In this document: positions 14,860 to 22,962 of the stretch, piece by piece
How positions within the stretch are numbered: the stretch's first letter is position 1
How the letters are laid out: each line of letters starts with the position of its first letter
NCBI GenBank assembly: GCA_049644265.1
Contig: JBARRO010000157.1
Span: forward strand, 1-32,957
Origin: JBARRO01 sp049644265
Lineage (GTDB): Bacteria > Bacteroidota > Ignavibacteria > UBA10030
Direction of reading: 5' to 3'
Length of the DNA stretch: 32,957 bases
Program-made: the position numbers and the translations under genes
Notes under the pieces: generated by a model
What the model was told of the DNA's origin: nothing
What the model saw: the letters and a program-made list of their open reading frames with translations, nothing else
The model's database searches: none

Positions 14860-15631
14860 TCTCCCCCCTATGCACCATCGTCGTCGATGCCTGGTTGGTC
14901 GGCATAACGACCATCTGAGCGACCTGGAAATGTGCTGGCCGCGTGGCACAAAAGAGAACGGCGTCAGCGACGTCGTCCGGGGAGAGCGGAGTGAACCCGA
15001 GATAGGCCTTCTTTGCCCGCTCCGCGTCTCCGCGGAACCGCACTTCGCTGAATTCCGTCTCCACGAGTCCCGGGTCGACAGTGCATACGCGAATCGGTGT
15101 GTCCACCAATTCCATCCTTAGCGTGCTCGTAATTGCATCGACGGCCGCTTTGGTTGCGCAGTACACATTACCCTTGGGGTAGTACTGATAGCCCGCGATC
15201 GATCCGATGTTGATGACCGTTCCACTGCTTCGGGAAACCATGCCCGGAACAATCGCCCGAGTCACGTACAACAGTCCCTTGATGTTCGTGTCGATCATTT
15301 CTTCCCAGTCATTGATGCTTCCTTCGTGGAGCTTGTCAAGGCCGCGGCTGAGTCCTGCATTATTCACAAGGATGTCGATCTCCTGCCAATTCTTCGGAAG
15401 ACGCTCGACTGCATGCTGAACATCCTTTTGCTTTTGAACATCCAGCATGAAACCATACGAATCCGTGTTGTATTTCCTCTTCAGGTCATCGATGAGCAGA
15501 TCGATGCGGTCTTTTCGACGCGCGGAAAGGATCAGGCGAGCTCCAGCTTCGGCAAATGCTACTGCACACGATCTGCCTATACCGCTGCTGGCGCCTGTGA
15601 TGAAGACAGTTTTGTTCTTAAGAGAGGTCAT
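14855..15631 (-). CDS. Short-chain dehydrogenase/reductase (YdfG-like)
   Basis: The 258-aa classical SDR has the NAD(P)-binding motif TGASSGIG (12-19), LSARRKDR (35-42; Arg residues favour NADP), NNAG (90-93), and the catalytic S144, Y157 and K161 (SIAGYQYYPKGNVYCATK). The region VDPGLVETEFSEVRF is characteristic of the YdfG group (NADP-dependent 3-hydroxy acid / serine / allo-threonine dehydrogenases), which I take as the best guess. It is cytoplasmic. The nearby D-threonine-aldolase-like gene makes a hydroxy-amino-acid substrate attractive but unproven. Its stop lies within the heptad array ending at 14859. Confidence 0.9.
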   Translation of the reverse strand: MTSLKNKTVFITGASSGIGRSCAVAFAEAGARLILSARRKDRIDLLIDDLKRKYNTDSYGFMLDVQKQKDVQHAVERLPKNWQEIDILVNNAGLSRGLDKLHEGSINDWEEMIDTNIKGLLYVTRAIVPGMVSRSSGTVINIGSIAGYQYYPKGNVYCATKAAVDAITSTLRMELVDTPIRVCTVDPGLVETEFSEVRFRGDAERAKKAYLGFTPLSPDDVADAVLFCATRPAHFQVAQMVVMPTNQASTTMVHRGES

Positions 15632-15698
15632 GGGAAAAGCTCCGCGTTCTGGTTATTGAGGAGAAACGGTCTCAAAATGAAATCTTAAGGATTATGGA

Positions 15699-15755
15699 GC
15701 CACAGAAGGCACAAAACCCACAAAATCCTTTGTGTCATTTGTGGTTTTTGTGGCA
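15699..15755. repeat. Nonamer-period inverted repeat
   Basis: The left side holds three 9-base units of CCACANAAN type from 15700 to 15726, the right side three of TTTGTGNNN type from 15729 to 15755. The two sides pair at about 20 of 26 positions around a four-base loop. It sits between the dipeptidase stop and the SDR start and could terminate the dipeptidase transcript. Confidence 0.7.
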
Positions 15756-15786
15756 AAGTTCAGTCTTGAGATGGCTTGTAGTACAC

Positions 15787-17073
15787 TTATTTCTTCTTTT
15801 GCAGCTCTGCAGCAATTTTTTCCACCTCACCCCACACGCGCAAGAGATTTTCGCCCCACAATTTCGCAATATCTTCCTCTGAGTATCCTCTGCGAACCAG
15901 TTCGACGGTCACATGGGGAGTCTCCGCCGCGTTGTTCCAATCCGTAATGCCGCCCCCGCCGTCAAAGTCCGAGCTGATTCCGACGTGATCGATACCGATC
16001 AACTTAACAGCGTGGTCGATGTGGTCCACGAAATCCTGCACTGTCACAGGCGTAAGGGGAAGCGTTGAATCGATTTGCCTCATACGCTCGCGGTAGCTGG
16101 CCAGACGTTCTCCGGATAAAGATCCTCCGCCTCGCCGGCCGCCGGTTCGTGCACCCGCTTCAGGCAAACCAAATTCCTTCCGTAATGCAGCAATTGCTTC
16201 CTGGCGCTCCGGTGGGATTGGGCGCGTTTTCACAAACTCACCCAGCCCAACGCACTGAACCACACCGCCGTTCTTCTTGAGAGCAAGCAGGGTTTCGTCG
16301 TCGAGATTCCGTGCGTTGTCGTTGATGGCGCGAATGCCTGAATGCGAAGCGATGACAGGCGCGAGCGAAAACTTCATCGCATCGAGGGCGGATTTCTTCG
16401 AGATGTGCGACACATCGACCATGATGCCCAATCGGTTCATCTCTGCAATAACCTGCCGTCCAAATTTACTAACCCCGTGATGTTCCTCCTCCGCCTCACC
16501 GTCGCCGGGATTCGCCGAATCGCAGATGTCGTTGTGACGCATGTGAGAAAGCGTCATGTAACGGCCTCCGCGGTCGTAGAATTCCTTCAGTTTGCCGAGA
16601 TCTTTGCCAATGGGATAGCCATTTTCAATGCCGATACACGCGACGAGTTTGCCGTTCCTGTGAATGCGGAGAACGTCTCCGGGAGATGTGGCAAGCTCTA
16701 TGGAGGAGGGATACATTGTCCCGGTCAATCGGTGGATGGCTTCGAATTTTCTGACAGCCTGCTGGTAGGCATTTTCGTACCCTTGCGGTGTCCGTTCGCC
16801 CTGCCCGACATAGACAACGAAAAACGCAACGTCCAACCCTCCGTCAATCATTTTGGGAAGAGTCACCTGTCTCTTATTTTCGGTACTACCAGGGTCGTCC
16901 TTCTCCGTGGCAAAGTCGGAAGAAATGTCGTCGTGCGTGTCAATGGTCAGGAGACGGGCGTGGAGGGATCGGGCTTTCTTCGCAACCTCGTCGTCCGTCG
17001 TCTGTCGCGCGGAGACTGAGCATATAAGAAGCCCTGCGAGGGAAAACGCGGCAAGCAAGCTACGGATTTTCAA
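15787..17073 (-). CDS. Membrane dipeptidase (peptidase M19, renal dipeptidase family), exported
   Basis: The protein of about 428 residues has a signal peptide (KIRSLLAAFSLAGLLICSVSA) and the zinc ligands of M19 enzymes: H47 and D49 (TIDTHDD), E150 (GIENGY), H223 (DVSHIS) and H244 (ASHSG). GIDHVGISSDFDGG near the C-terminus is also diagnostic. The family hydrolyses dipeptides, often with D-residues at the C-terminal position, here presumably in the periplasm. The start is probably the TTG at 17073; the frame is open further upstream but would run into the preceding gene. The 64-base gap to the D-threonine-aldolase-like gene suggests an operon. Confidence 0.88.
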   Translation of the reverse strand: MKIRSLLAAFSLAGLLICSVSARQTTDDEVAKKARSLHARLLTIDTHDDISSDFATEKDDPGSTENKRQVTLPKMIDGGLDVAFFVVYVGQGERTPQGYENAYQQAVRKFEAIHRLTGTMYPSSIELATSPGDVLRIHRNGKLVACIGIENGYPIGKDLGKLKEFYDRGGRYMTLSHMRHNDICDSANPGDGEAEEEHHGVSKFGRQVIAEMNRLGIMVDVSHISKKSALDAMKFSLAPVIASHSGIRAINDNARNLDDETLLALKKNGGVVQCVGLGEFVKTRPIPPERQEAIAALRKEFGLPEAGARTGGRRGGGSLSGERLASYRERMRQIDSTLPLTPVTVQDFVDHIDHAVKLIGIDHVGISSDFDGGGGITDWNNAAETPHVTVELVRRGYSEEDIAKLWGENLLRVWGEVEKIAAELQKKK

Positions 17074-17137
17074 GATTGGCTCCGTGTTGGTGGATGGTAT
17101 TGAACAAAGTAGGGAAAAACAGCCAAAGAAATCCGCC

Positions 17138-18277
17138 TCAGACTCTTCCCCGAAGAATCTTCCATTCGTCCACCACATCATCACCCCGAACGACATAATA
17201 CCGGTCGAACATCGCGGCGGTGAGACATGAATGATGCTCGAGAATCTGCACACGATCGCCAACCTGGAATCGTCCCTCAAGGTTCAACCCTTTTTCCGCG
17301 GCAACCTTGCCGTGCTCCTGGGAGAGCGAGAGAATCTGCAGCTGCATGTGGGCGAAAAGGCGCTTGCGGCCGTAGTCTTCATAAATGGTCCCCATTCCCA
17401 TATCGTTTCGAATGTGCCGCGGGCCAAGATCCTTTGAAAGCGCCAACGCTCCCGCATCGGTAATAAAATGGGAAGCGTTCGGTTGATGAGAGATCACACT
17501 GGAGAGCACCGTGAGCGCGCAATCGGCGACTCCGCACACATCGAGAAGGACCTGCGTGTAGTCGTGGAACACATAATTTCCCGGCCGAATCTCATTGATG
17601 CCGTCCAGATTCCTGGCAAGAGTCATCGTCGGAGTTGAGCCGATACTGATGGCTGGAATCTTCACGCCCTGTTTCCGCATGCGCTCCGCAAACTCGACCA
17701 TCACCGACCGTTCCTGTTCGGCGATTTCGATGATTTGATTGCGTGACCGGGCCGAGTAAGAATGTCCTGCATGAGTCAGTATCCCGTCAAAGATGAGAAC
17801 CTTGGATTCCGTGAGGGAACGCGCAAGATCCTCCGCAGTTTTTGAGCCCGGTTCTACGCCGGCACGATGCAGTCCGCAGTCAACTTTGAGCCACACGTGC
17901 AGTTTCGATCCGTTGATCCGCGCGACTTTGTCCAGGTGTCCCTTCGCCTCCGGACTGTCGATAACCACGCGGAATGTGATTTTCTCGGCTAGCTCGGCCG
18001 CTTTTACGGCATACACCGGGGGAATCGGAAATGCCCAGGTAATATCCTTGAAACCGGCTGCCGCAAATTGCTCCGCTTCGTAAAACGTGGAGACAGTGAT
18101 TCCCTTCGCACCCAGTTCAACCTGGCGTTTTGCGATTTCAATGGATTTATGGGTTTTGATATGGGGACGAAGCGAAACGTGGAGCTTGTTCGCCCGCTCC
18201 TGCATGGTTTGAAGGTTTCGTTCCAGGATGTCGAGGTCAAGAAGCAGTGCGGGGGTGGGGAGAGAGTTGATATTCAT
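17138..18277 (-). CDS. D-threonine aldolase / D-serine dehydratase-like PLP enzyme
   Basis: The 379-aa protein has the alanine-racemase-type N-terminal barrel, with the PLP lysine K41 in RPHIKTHKS and the opening LPTPALLLDLDILERNL. The C-terminal domain has the metal-binding H349-x-C351 pair (EHHSC) that marks D-threonine aldolases and eukaryotic-type D-serine dehydratases. These enzymes cleave D-threonine to glycine and acetaldehyde, or deaminate D-serine, using PLP and a divalent metal. The dipeptidase gene follows after 64 bases, so dipeptide-derived D-amino acids are a reasonable substrate source (inference). A heptad array begins 15 bases upstream of the ATG, and no Shine-Dalgarno is visible. 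Confidence 0.87.
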   Translation of the reverse strand: MNINSLPTPALLLDLDILERNLQTMQERANKLHVSLRPHIKTHKSIEIAKRQVELGAKGITVSTFYEAEQFAAAGFKDITWAFPIPPVYAVKAAELAEKITFRVVIDSPEAKGHLDKVARINGSKLHVWLKVDCGLHRAGVEPGSKTAEDLARSLTESKVLIFDGILTHAGHSYSARSRNQIIEIAEQERSVMVEFAERMRKQGVKIPAISIGSTPTMTLARNLDGINEIRPGNYVFHDYTQVLLDVCGVADCALTVLSSVISHQPNASHFITDAGALALSKDLGPRHIRNDMGMGTIYEDYGRKRLFAHMQLQILSLSQEHGKVAAEKGLNLEGRFQVGDRVQILEHHSCLTAAMFDRYYVVRGDDVVDEWKILRGRV

Positions 18278-18291
18278 GAGGGTAGCGATGG

Positions 18292-18439
18292 CTATTAACT
18301 GTTAGCGATTGGTAAGAGATGCAATAAGTGATGAGTGATAGGCGATGAGGAGAGGTAAATAGTAAATGGTGAATAGTGAATCGTGAACAGGAAACAGTGA
18401 ATAGTAAATAGTGAATCGTGAATGGTAAGAGAAGCGATT
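18292..18439. repeat. Longest heptad array, upstream of the D-threonine-aldolase-like gene
   Basis: About 20 units of seven bases fill 18292-18439 with only two small phase slips. Word families follow one another: CTNTTAR, TGATGAG-like and then ten TRAATRG-type units in perfect phase at 18356-18425. The last words recur at 14580-14614 and, inverted, at 1620-1647. Confidence 0.85.
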
Positions 18440-18643
18440 AGTGCTGGCCCCTGAAAAGCCCCCAAAGAGGAGTCGTCATCCCCCTACGGGGTCGTAGACC
18501 CACATGTTCCCAGTGGGATCTGAATACTTTGGCATTAAGTCAGGCCACCCTCGTTGTGTCAGATTCCCTGCCTGCGGCAGGCAGGCCGCTTAAGGCATGC
18601 GGGAATGACGATTCCTTTTTGTTCCTTTCTTGATTTTTCCCGC
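18440..18643. repeat. Spacer with a GC-rich palindromic REP-like element
   Basis: CCTGCCTGC (18567-18575) and GCAGGCAGG (18577-18585) form a perfect 9-bp stem, nested in an outer pairing of ATTCCC (18563-18568) with GGGAAT (18601-18606). Together they form a branched cruciform or terminator-like structure downstream of the E1 gene. A shorter inverted pair, CCCAC/GTGGG, lies at about 18499-18518. No gene is seen here. Confidence 0.55.
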
Positions 18644-20623
18644 TTAGTACTCAATCAGTTGAACAAGTTTTTCCTTCAATCTCTTCTTTGCAAGGAACTG
18701 TTGCTCCAATTCCCTATTGAACGGCACGGGCATATCCAATGAGCCAAGTCGCATCACGGGAGCATCGAGGAACTGAAAACATTCCTCCTGAATCGAGGCG
18801 GCAATCTCCCCGCCAAAACCGCCTGTCAGTGTGGCTTCGTGCAGCACCAGGCATTTTCCAGTCTTGCGGACGGACTCAAATACCATCTCCTTGTCCCACG
18901 GCAGGAGCGTTCGAAGGTCGATGAGCTCGATGCTTGTTTCGCGAAACTCGGGAAGCAGCGCGTTCATCCAATGAACGCCGAATCCATACGTCACGACGGT
19001 GAGGTCGGATCCCTCCATCACAATGTTCGCTTTCCCGAGCGGCAAATTATAGTACTCATCCGGCACATCCCCTTCAACACTTCGATACAGAAACTTGTGC
19101 TCGAAGAACAGAACAGGATTCGGCTCGGTCAGACTCGTCGTCAGCAAGCCTTTGGCATCGCGCGGGGTCGCCGGATACACCACTTTTAACCCGGGCACGT
19201 GGGTGAACCAGGCCTCCATGCTCTGAGAATGAAACGGCCCCGCTGCGACTCCGGCCCCCGTCGGCATCCGGACCGTCACATGTACACCGTGACCCCAACG
19301 AAAGTGCGTTTTCGCCAGGTTATTAACGATCTGATTAAACCCGCACGCCACAAAATCCGCGAACTGCATCTCAACCATCGAGGCGCGCCCCGAAAGCGAA
19401 AGCCCGAGCGCAGCTCCGACGATCGCCGATTCGCACAACGGAGTGTTGCGAACTCTCTCCTTGCCGAACTTCTTGACGAATCCCTCCGTGACCTTAAAGG
19501 CGCCGCCGTACTCAGCAATGTCCTGTCCCATGAGAACCAGCTTTGTATCGTGTTCCATCGCTTGCCGCAGACCATCAGAAATGGCATCGACAAATCGCTT
19601 CTTCGTTTTCTTCTCGTCGTTGGGTGGAACAAGCTCCGGGGATTGCAGACGATACACATCCTCCAACTGCGTTTGTTCACTTGCCACGACATCCGGCTCG
19701 TTATACGCCTCCTCCCATTCCCGGTCAATGGTTTCTTTGTATTCCTTCCGTATCTCCGTGATCGTCTTTTCAGTCAGGATCTTCTGTTGTACGAGGTAAC
19801 GTTCATAGTTCTCGACGGGGTCCTTCTTCTTCCATTCCTCAAAAAGTTTTGCGGGAATGTATTTTGTTCCGGACGCTTCCTCGTGGCCCCGCATACGAAA
19901 CGTGAGCGCCTCCAGGATCACCGGCTGCCGGTCTTTGCGCATGTTCTTGGCGATTCGCGCAGTTGCCTCGTAGACTTCGAGGATGTTGTTCCCGTCGACC
20001 TGAACGCCCCTGATCCCGTAGCCAATCGCCTTGTCAAGGAACTGCTTGCAGCGAAATTGTTCGCTGGAGGGCGTCGAAAGACCGTAGCCGTTGTTCTCTA
20101 TGAGAAAGACCACGGGCAGGTCCCACACGGCAGCAACGTTGAGCGCTTCATGGAAATCGCCCTCGCTCGTTCCTCCGTCGCCTGAGAAGACAAGTGCAAT
20201 ATCGTTCTTCTTGTCCAGATTGCTGGCCAGCGCAAGACCATCGGCCACCCCGAGCATGGCACCAAGGTGGGAAATCATTCCGATGATACGGTATTCAGGT
20301 GCCCCGAAGTGGAACGATCGGTCTCGCCCCTTGGTGAATCCGGACCGTTTCCCTTCCCATTGTGCAAAGAGTTTTTGAAGAGGAATGTTGCGGGATGTGA
20401 ACACCCCCAGGTTACGATGAAGGGGAAGGATGTAATCGGAGTCCTGAAGCGCCACGGTGCAGCCAACAGAAATTGCTTCCTGGCCGATTCCCGAAAACCA
20501 CTTACTGAGCTTCCCTTGACGGAGAAGTAGCAGCATCTTTTCTTCGATCATTCTGGGTAACAGGAGTGATCGATAGAGCTTTAGAAGTGTGTCGTCGGAA
20601 TGTGTGCCGCGGTCGAATTTCAT
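18644..20623 (-). CDS. Fused 2-oxoacid dehydrogenase E1 component (alpha + beta)
   Basis: The 659-aa protein joins the two E1 subunits. Residues about 10-320 are E1-alpha with the thiamine-diphosphate motif GDGGTSEGDFHEALNVA (148-164) ending in ENN at 176-178. Residues about 335-659 are E1-beta (KKRFVDAISDGLRQAM, GQDIAEYGGAFKVTEGF, RVRNTPLCESAIVGAALG). It decarboxylates a 2-oxoacid and acetylates or acylates the lipoyl group of E2. Branched-chain and pyruvate forms cannot be separated by eye. I started at MKFDRG (20623); the frame is open 19 codons further. No E2 or E3 gene is in view. It follows the trehalose genes on the same strand after 107 bases. Confidence 0.9.
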   Translation of the reverse strand: MKFDRGTHSDDTLLKLYRSLLLPRMIEEKMLLLLRQGKLSKWFSGIGQEAISVGCTVALQDSDYILPLHRNLGVFTSRNIPLQKLFAQWEGKRSGFTKGRDRSFHFGAPEYRIIGMISHLGAMLGVADGLALASNLDKKNDIALVFSGDGGTSEGDFHEALNVAAVWDLPVVFLIENNGYGLSTPSSEQFRCKQFLDKAIGYGIRGVQVDGNNILEVYEATARIAKNMRKDRQPVILEALTFRMRGHEEASGTKYIPAKLFEEWKKKDPVENYERYLVQQKILTEKTITEIRKEYKETIDREWEEAYNEPDVVASEQTQLEDVYRLQSPELVPPNDEKKTKKRFVDAISDGLRQAMEHDTKLVLMGQDIAEYGGAFKVTEGFVKKFGKERVRNTPLCESAIVGAALGLSLSGRASMVEMQFADFVACGFNQIVNNLAKTHFRWGHGVHVTVRMPTGAGVAAGPFHSQSMEAWFTHVPGLKVVYPATPRDAKGLLTTSLTEPNPVLFFEHKFLYRSVEGDVPDEYYNLPLGKANIVMEGSDLTVVTYGFGVHWMNALLPEFRETSIELIDLRTLLPWDKEMVFESVRKTGKCLVLHEATLTGGFGGEIAASIQEECFQFLDAPVMRLGSLDMPVPFNRELEQQFLAKKRLKEKLVQLIEY

Positions 20624-20730
20624 CGCTTCTCGATGGAGGCTTGCCAAGGCAAGATGCAAAAAAATTGCCCAGTGAATCAAGGTGGAACTTGCGACGGCAG
20701 ATTTGACAACAGAAAGAGAGTGGATTTGTT

Positions 20731-22962
20731 TCAGCCTGATGGGGCTGTGAGAAGATGGAGCAATCGGAGAACTTCCTGGATGTTCTGAACCGTGAACCGT
20801 GCGTTCGTGTTTGCAATGCCAACCCGGATGGTAAACGCTGTTTCAGGGAGTGCTTTGAAGAGATCCTCGTCCGTCCAGTCGTCGCCCATCGAGAGGATGA
20901 AGTTGTAATTTCCATGAGAGAGGTACTGGAGTCCCACGCTTCCTTTATTAGTCCCCGTTCCCCGCACCTCAATGACTTTGTTGCCGCGCAGAACCTGCAG
21001 CTCAATGTTGGCTGTAAACGTCGTCAGATGGTCCAGGAGCTCGCGCGAGAGGGCCGCCGCCTGCTCGGGGTCGGAGCCGCGATAGTGCCATACCACCGAA
21101 TATTCTTTCTCTTCGACGGATGAGCCGGGGAGCCGGTCGGCGTATAATTCGAGGATCGGCAAGATATTCGTTTTCCAGCCCGAGGGCTGCTCCTTGAACA
21201 TCTTCCAACCGTTACGAGGCTCGCGGGTCCAGATTCCATGTTCCGCAACCAACGTCACTCGAATACCGCTGAACCATTGCTCGAGCGTCGCTTTGTCCCG
21301 GCCGCTGATGAGCACGACATGGTTGTGGGAATCACTGGCGAGTTGTCGGAGAAGGTCCGTAACTTCCGGTGTAGGTCTTGCCATTTCCGGGCGCCGGGCA
21401 AAAGGAACAAGCGTCCCGTCGTAGTCAAGGAAAATCAGCCGTCGGGCGCTTTGCCGGTACTCGTCGAACATATGCTGGCGGACCGGATCGGAGATGAGCT
21501 TTGCGTAATATTTGTTCTGCAGGATTCGAACATCGATCAGGCTTCGCACGAAATCGCCGGCCCAGCGCGTCACGTTGTAACGCCTGATCCGATCCCGCAT
21601 GACGCGGTTCCTGCGCTGTTGTTCGACCACGGGCATTTCGAGTGCCTCACACAGTGCCCCGGCAATCTCTTCGCGGTTGTTTGGATTGACGATGACGGCT
21701 TCTCCGAGCTCCTTGGAAGCTCCCGCCATTTCGCTCAGGATAAGGACGCCGGTGTTGTCCGATCGCGTTGCGACATACTCCTTTGCGACCAGATTCATTC
21801 CGTCGCGGAGCGGAGTAACAAGTGCAATATCGCTGATGCGATAGAGCGCGACGAGCGGGAAGAACGGAACGTGCCGGTATTGATACAAAATCGGCGTCCA
21901 TCCGACGGAGCCGAAACGACCGTTAATCTTTCCCACCAATTCCTCGATCAGCTTCTTCATCGTGTCGTACTGCTCGACGCCGATTCTCGAGGGGACAACA
22001 ACCATCAGGAGGACGATCTTCCCGCGATACTCCGGATGGGCGTCGAGAAGAATTTCGAACCCCTCCAATCGATGAAGAATTCCCTTGGTATAGTCCTGCC
22101 GGTCGACCGAGAGAATCACCTTCATCCCAGCAAGAGATTTTTCAAATTCGATTCCTTCTTCAGCGACCCGGGGATCGGATGTTGCCGACGCGAATTTGTC
22201 GAAGTCGATTCCCATCGGGAACGACTCTGTCTTGACGACACGTTCAGCCGACACAATCAACCCCATGGTGTGCTCGTGGCCGAGAATCCGGAGCACGCAT
22301 TGAAGAAAATGCTGCGTGTAATCGTAGGTGTGAAATCCGATGAGATCTGAGCCCAGCAATCCGTGGAGAATTTGCCGCCGCCATTCACCGGGGAGCAGCC
22401 GGAAAATCTCGAAGGAAGGAAACGGAATGTGCAGGAAGAACCCGACGGGGTTGTTCGGCACGCGCGCTTTAAGAAGCTGAGGAAGCAGCATAAGATGATA
22501 GTCGTGCACCCAAATGAGGTCGTCGGGTCTGACAATCTCGGCTACCGCATCCGCGAAGATCTGATTGACGCGCCGGTACTGCTGCCAGTATTCTTCGCGG
22601 TAGCTCGCGTACGAATTGAAATAGTGAAACAGAGGCCAGATGGTCTTGTTGCAGAAACCGAGATAGAACTGGTCCATTTCCTCCTCGGAGAGAAACACGG
22701 GGAATGAGTGGTGCGCGGAAAGTGCCTGTTGAGTCAAACTCTTCTTCAGAGTGTCGGAGACCGTCCCCCCCGGCCATCCAACCCACATGTAGTCATTGAC
22801 ATCCTGCGATGTTACTCCGAGACTGTCCAAATACGCTGACAGGCCGGTCACCAGCCCGCCGCTGCTCTCGAGAAATCGGATCGCCCCATTTTCCTCTTTG
22901 ATATTAAAGGGGAGGCGGTTGGAGACGATGAGCAGCCTTCTTTGTTTTTCGCCGGCACTCAT
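20731..22962 (-). CDS. otsAB: Bifunctional trehalose-6-phosphate synthase / phosphatase (OtsA-OtsB fusion)
   Basis: The 743-aa protein is a GT20 synthase followed by a HAD phosphatase. The synthase part (about 8-490) shows ESSGGLVTGL (32-41), HDYHL (153-157), the nucleotide-sugar site R288/K293 (VDRQDYTKG; the usual Leu is Gln289) and PLRDGMNLVAKEYVA (384-398). The phosphatase part (about 508-743) shows the HAD nucleophile motif LDYDGTL (512-518, D513), SGRDK, and GDDWTDEDLF near the end. It makes trehalose 6-phosphate from a nucleotide-glucose and glucose 6-phosphate, then trehalose, in the cytoplasm. Its ATG overlaps the TreT stop by four bases. Confidence 0.95.
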   Translation of the reverse strand: MSAGEKQRRLLIVSNRLPFNIKEENGAIRFLESSGGLVTGLSAYLDSLGVTSQDVNDYMWVGWPGGTVSDTLKKSLTQQALSAHHSFPVFLSEEEMDQFYLGFCNKTIWPLFHYFNSYASYREEYWQQYRRVNQIFADAVAEIVRPDDLIWVHDYHLMLLPQLLKARVPNNPVGFFLHIPFPSFEIFRLLPGEWRRQILHGLLGSDLIGFHTYDYTQHFLQCVLRILGHEHTMGLIVSAERVVKTESFPMGIDFDKFASATSDPRVAEEGIEFEKSLAGMKVILSVDRQDYTKGILHRLEGFEILLDAHPEYRGKIVLLMVVVPSRIGVEQYDTMKKLIEELVGKINGRFGSVGWTPILYQYRHVPFFPLVALYRISDIALVTPLRDGMNLVAKEYVATRSDNTGVLILSEMAGASKELGEAVIVNPNNREEIAGALCEALEMPVVEQQRRNRVMRDRIRRYNVTRWAGDFVRSLIDVRILQNKYYAKLISDPVRQHMFDEYRQSARRLIFLDYDGTLVPFARRPEMARPTPEVTDLLRQLASDSHNHVVLISGRDKATLEQWFSGIRVTLVAEHGIWTREPRNGWKMFKEQPSGWKTNILPILELYADRLPGSSVEEKEYSVVWHYRGSDPEQAAALSRELLDHLTTFTANIELQVLRGNKVIEVRGTGTNKGSVGLQYLSHGNYNFILSMGDDWTDEDLFKALPETAFTIRVGIANTNARFTVQNIQEVLRLLHLLTAPSG

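Noticed and set aside
17074..17280. 69-residue N-terminal extension of the dipeptidase
   Set aside because: It overlaps the upstream gene and hides a good signal peptide; the TTG at 17073 fits better.
18292..18439. CRISPR array
   Set aside because: Units of seven bases with no spacers and no cas genes; not CRISPR.
19199..20185. 328-aa plus-strand frame within the E1 gene
   Set aside because: It is the complement of a clear thiamine-diphosphate E1 sequence.
21238..22350. 370-aa plus-strand frame within OtsAB
   Set aside because: It is the complement of well-conserved GT20 sequence.
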